Source of the DNA: Nanobdellota archaeon
Lineage (GTDB): Archaea > Nanobdellota > Nanobdellia > Pacearchaeales > GW2011-AR1
Assembly: GCA_018901625.1 (NCBI GenBank)
Contig: JAHIEM010000080.1
Span: 1-5,879 of the forward strand
Direction of reading: 5' to 3'
DNA length: 5,879 nt
This document shows, one piece after another, positions 5,699-5,879 of this stretch; the first letter of the stretch is position 1, and each line of letters begins with the position of its first letter. The position numbers and the translations under genes are program-made. A model generated the notes under the pieces. It was not told the origin of the DNA. It saw only the letters and a program-made list of their open reading frames with translations, and searched no databases.

Positions 5699-5777
5699 TT
5701 TGAGAGTTTTCTCCTGCTGGCACGATTAAGAGAGTATTCTTAAATCTTTCTATGATTTTTCTTGCGAGCGGTGACAT
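5691..5777 (-). CDS. Possible 28-aa microprotein or leader peptide ORF
   Basis: An ATG (complement of 5775-5777) opens a 28-codon frame ending TAA at 5691-5693. It overlaps the start of the 150-aa gene by 8 nt (5691-5698), an arrangement typical of translational coupling. The peptide has an amphipathic basic stretch (LARKIIERFKNTLLIV) and ends in a polar tail. A TATA-like box at 5814-5825 on the same strand would start transcription about 17 nt before its ATG. The ORF is short enough to arise by chance. It could also be the remnant of a longer N-terminus lost by frameshift, or the transcript may instead start at the nearer box at 5739-5747 and bypass it. Confidence 0.35.
   Translation of the reverse strand: MSPLARKIIERFKNTLLIVPAGENSQNE
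5739..5747 (-). promoter_or_regulatory. Candidate TATA box for the 150-aa minus-strand gene
   Basis: On the minus strand this reads agatttaag, about 45 nt before the 150-aa ORF's start codon. Archaeal spacing places initiation near 5717, giving a leader of about 19 nt that just includes the caggag element (5711-5716). It is a weaker TATA match than the box at 5814-5825, and it lies inside the possible 28-aa ORF, so the two promoter choices predict different transcripts. Confidence 0.3.
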
Positions 5778-5813
5778 AATATTGTTTGTTTTGAATTTTT
5801 CTGAATTCTGCAA

Positions 5814-5825
5814 GTTTTAAAAAAC
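5814..5825 (-). promoter_or_regulatory. Minus-strand TATA box, half of a divergent promoter
   Basis: The minus strand reads gttttttaaaac here, a strong AT-rich TATA-like element. Start-site spacing points to about 5794, 17 nt before the 28-aa ORF and well upstream of the 150-aa gene. The plus-strand box at 5830-5840 begins only five bases away, so TBP and TFB binding at the two sites would probably compete. No terminator is visible between them. Confidence 0.4.
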
Positions 5826-5829
5826 AAAA

Positions 5830-5840
5830 GGTTTTTAAAC
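5830..5840 (+). promoter_or_regulatory. Plus-strand TATA box for the gene starting at 5872
   Basis: This is the same 11-mer as the rpsL promoter (ggtttttaaac), again preceded by purines (acaaaa). Its centre lies about 36 nt before the ATG at 5872, so a leader of about 10 nt is expected. The exact match to 152-162 suggests a shared strong core promoter for translation genes in this organism. Confidence 0.55.
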
Positions 5841-5871
5841 CCATAAAATTAAGAGATAAACATAAAGAAAA

Positions 5872-5879
5872 ATGGCACA
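5872..5879 (+). CDS. Start of a downstream gene (first codons only)
   Basis: ATG GCA CA is all that remains before the window ends, so the product begins Met-Ala-His or Met-Ala-Gln. It follows a good TATA box at a plausible spacing. By str-operon synteny the likeliest candidates are EF-1 alpha (tuf) or ribosomal protein uS10, but eight bases cannot tell them apart or rule out something else. No product name is claimed. Confidence 0.45.

Overview
The window reads as a piece of an archaeal 'str' ribosomal/elongation-factor cluster, in the usual archaeal order: NusA-like KH protein (3' end only), rpsL (uS12), rpsG (uS7), fusA (aEF-2). The proteins are of archaeal type: uS12 carries PNSAMRK, and the translocase is an EF-2 rather than a bacterial EF-G. 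AT-rich DNA, AGA/AGG arginine codons, TATA-like boxes placed for leaderless or short-leader transcripts, and a divergent EF-2 P-loop and switch I suggest a DPANN-type archaeon (Woesearchaeota/Pacearchaeota-like). That placement is inference, not proof.

Layout. Positions 2-148 hold the end of a NusA-like gene. A TATA box at 152-162 would start a transcript at about the rpsL ATG (184). rpsL overlaps by ATGA an unrecognised 92-codon gene (603-881), which is followed after one base by rpsG (883-1470). The 119-nt gap before fusA contains a TATA-like box and then three back-to-back inverted repeats running almost to the fusA start codon. fusA (1590-5216) encodes a 1208-residue precursor: a 729-residue aEF-2 interrupted inside the P-loop (GK|T) by a 479-residue intein with both splicing ends intact and a two-motif LAGLIDADG endonuclease. 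Beyond fusA the cluster breaks. A convergent minus-strand gene of 150 aa with no recognised family (5246-5698) follows, and a possible 28-aa leader ORF (5691-5777) overlaps its start. A back-to-back promoter region (5814-5840) then drives a new plus-strand gene, of which only the first codons (from 5872) are visible.

How the genes work together. uS12 and uS7 are small-subunit proteins, aEF-2 is the GTPase that translocates the ribosome, and NusA-like protein acts in transcription, so the plus strand is a gene-expression cluster. Unusual elements are the EF-2 P-loop intein, the hairpin-filled fusA leader, the extra gene wedged between rpsL and rpsG, and the unrecognised minus-strand gene or gene pair. 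No RNA genes, CRISPR arrays or insertion sequences were seen. The intein is the only mobile element.
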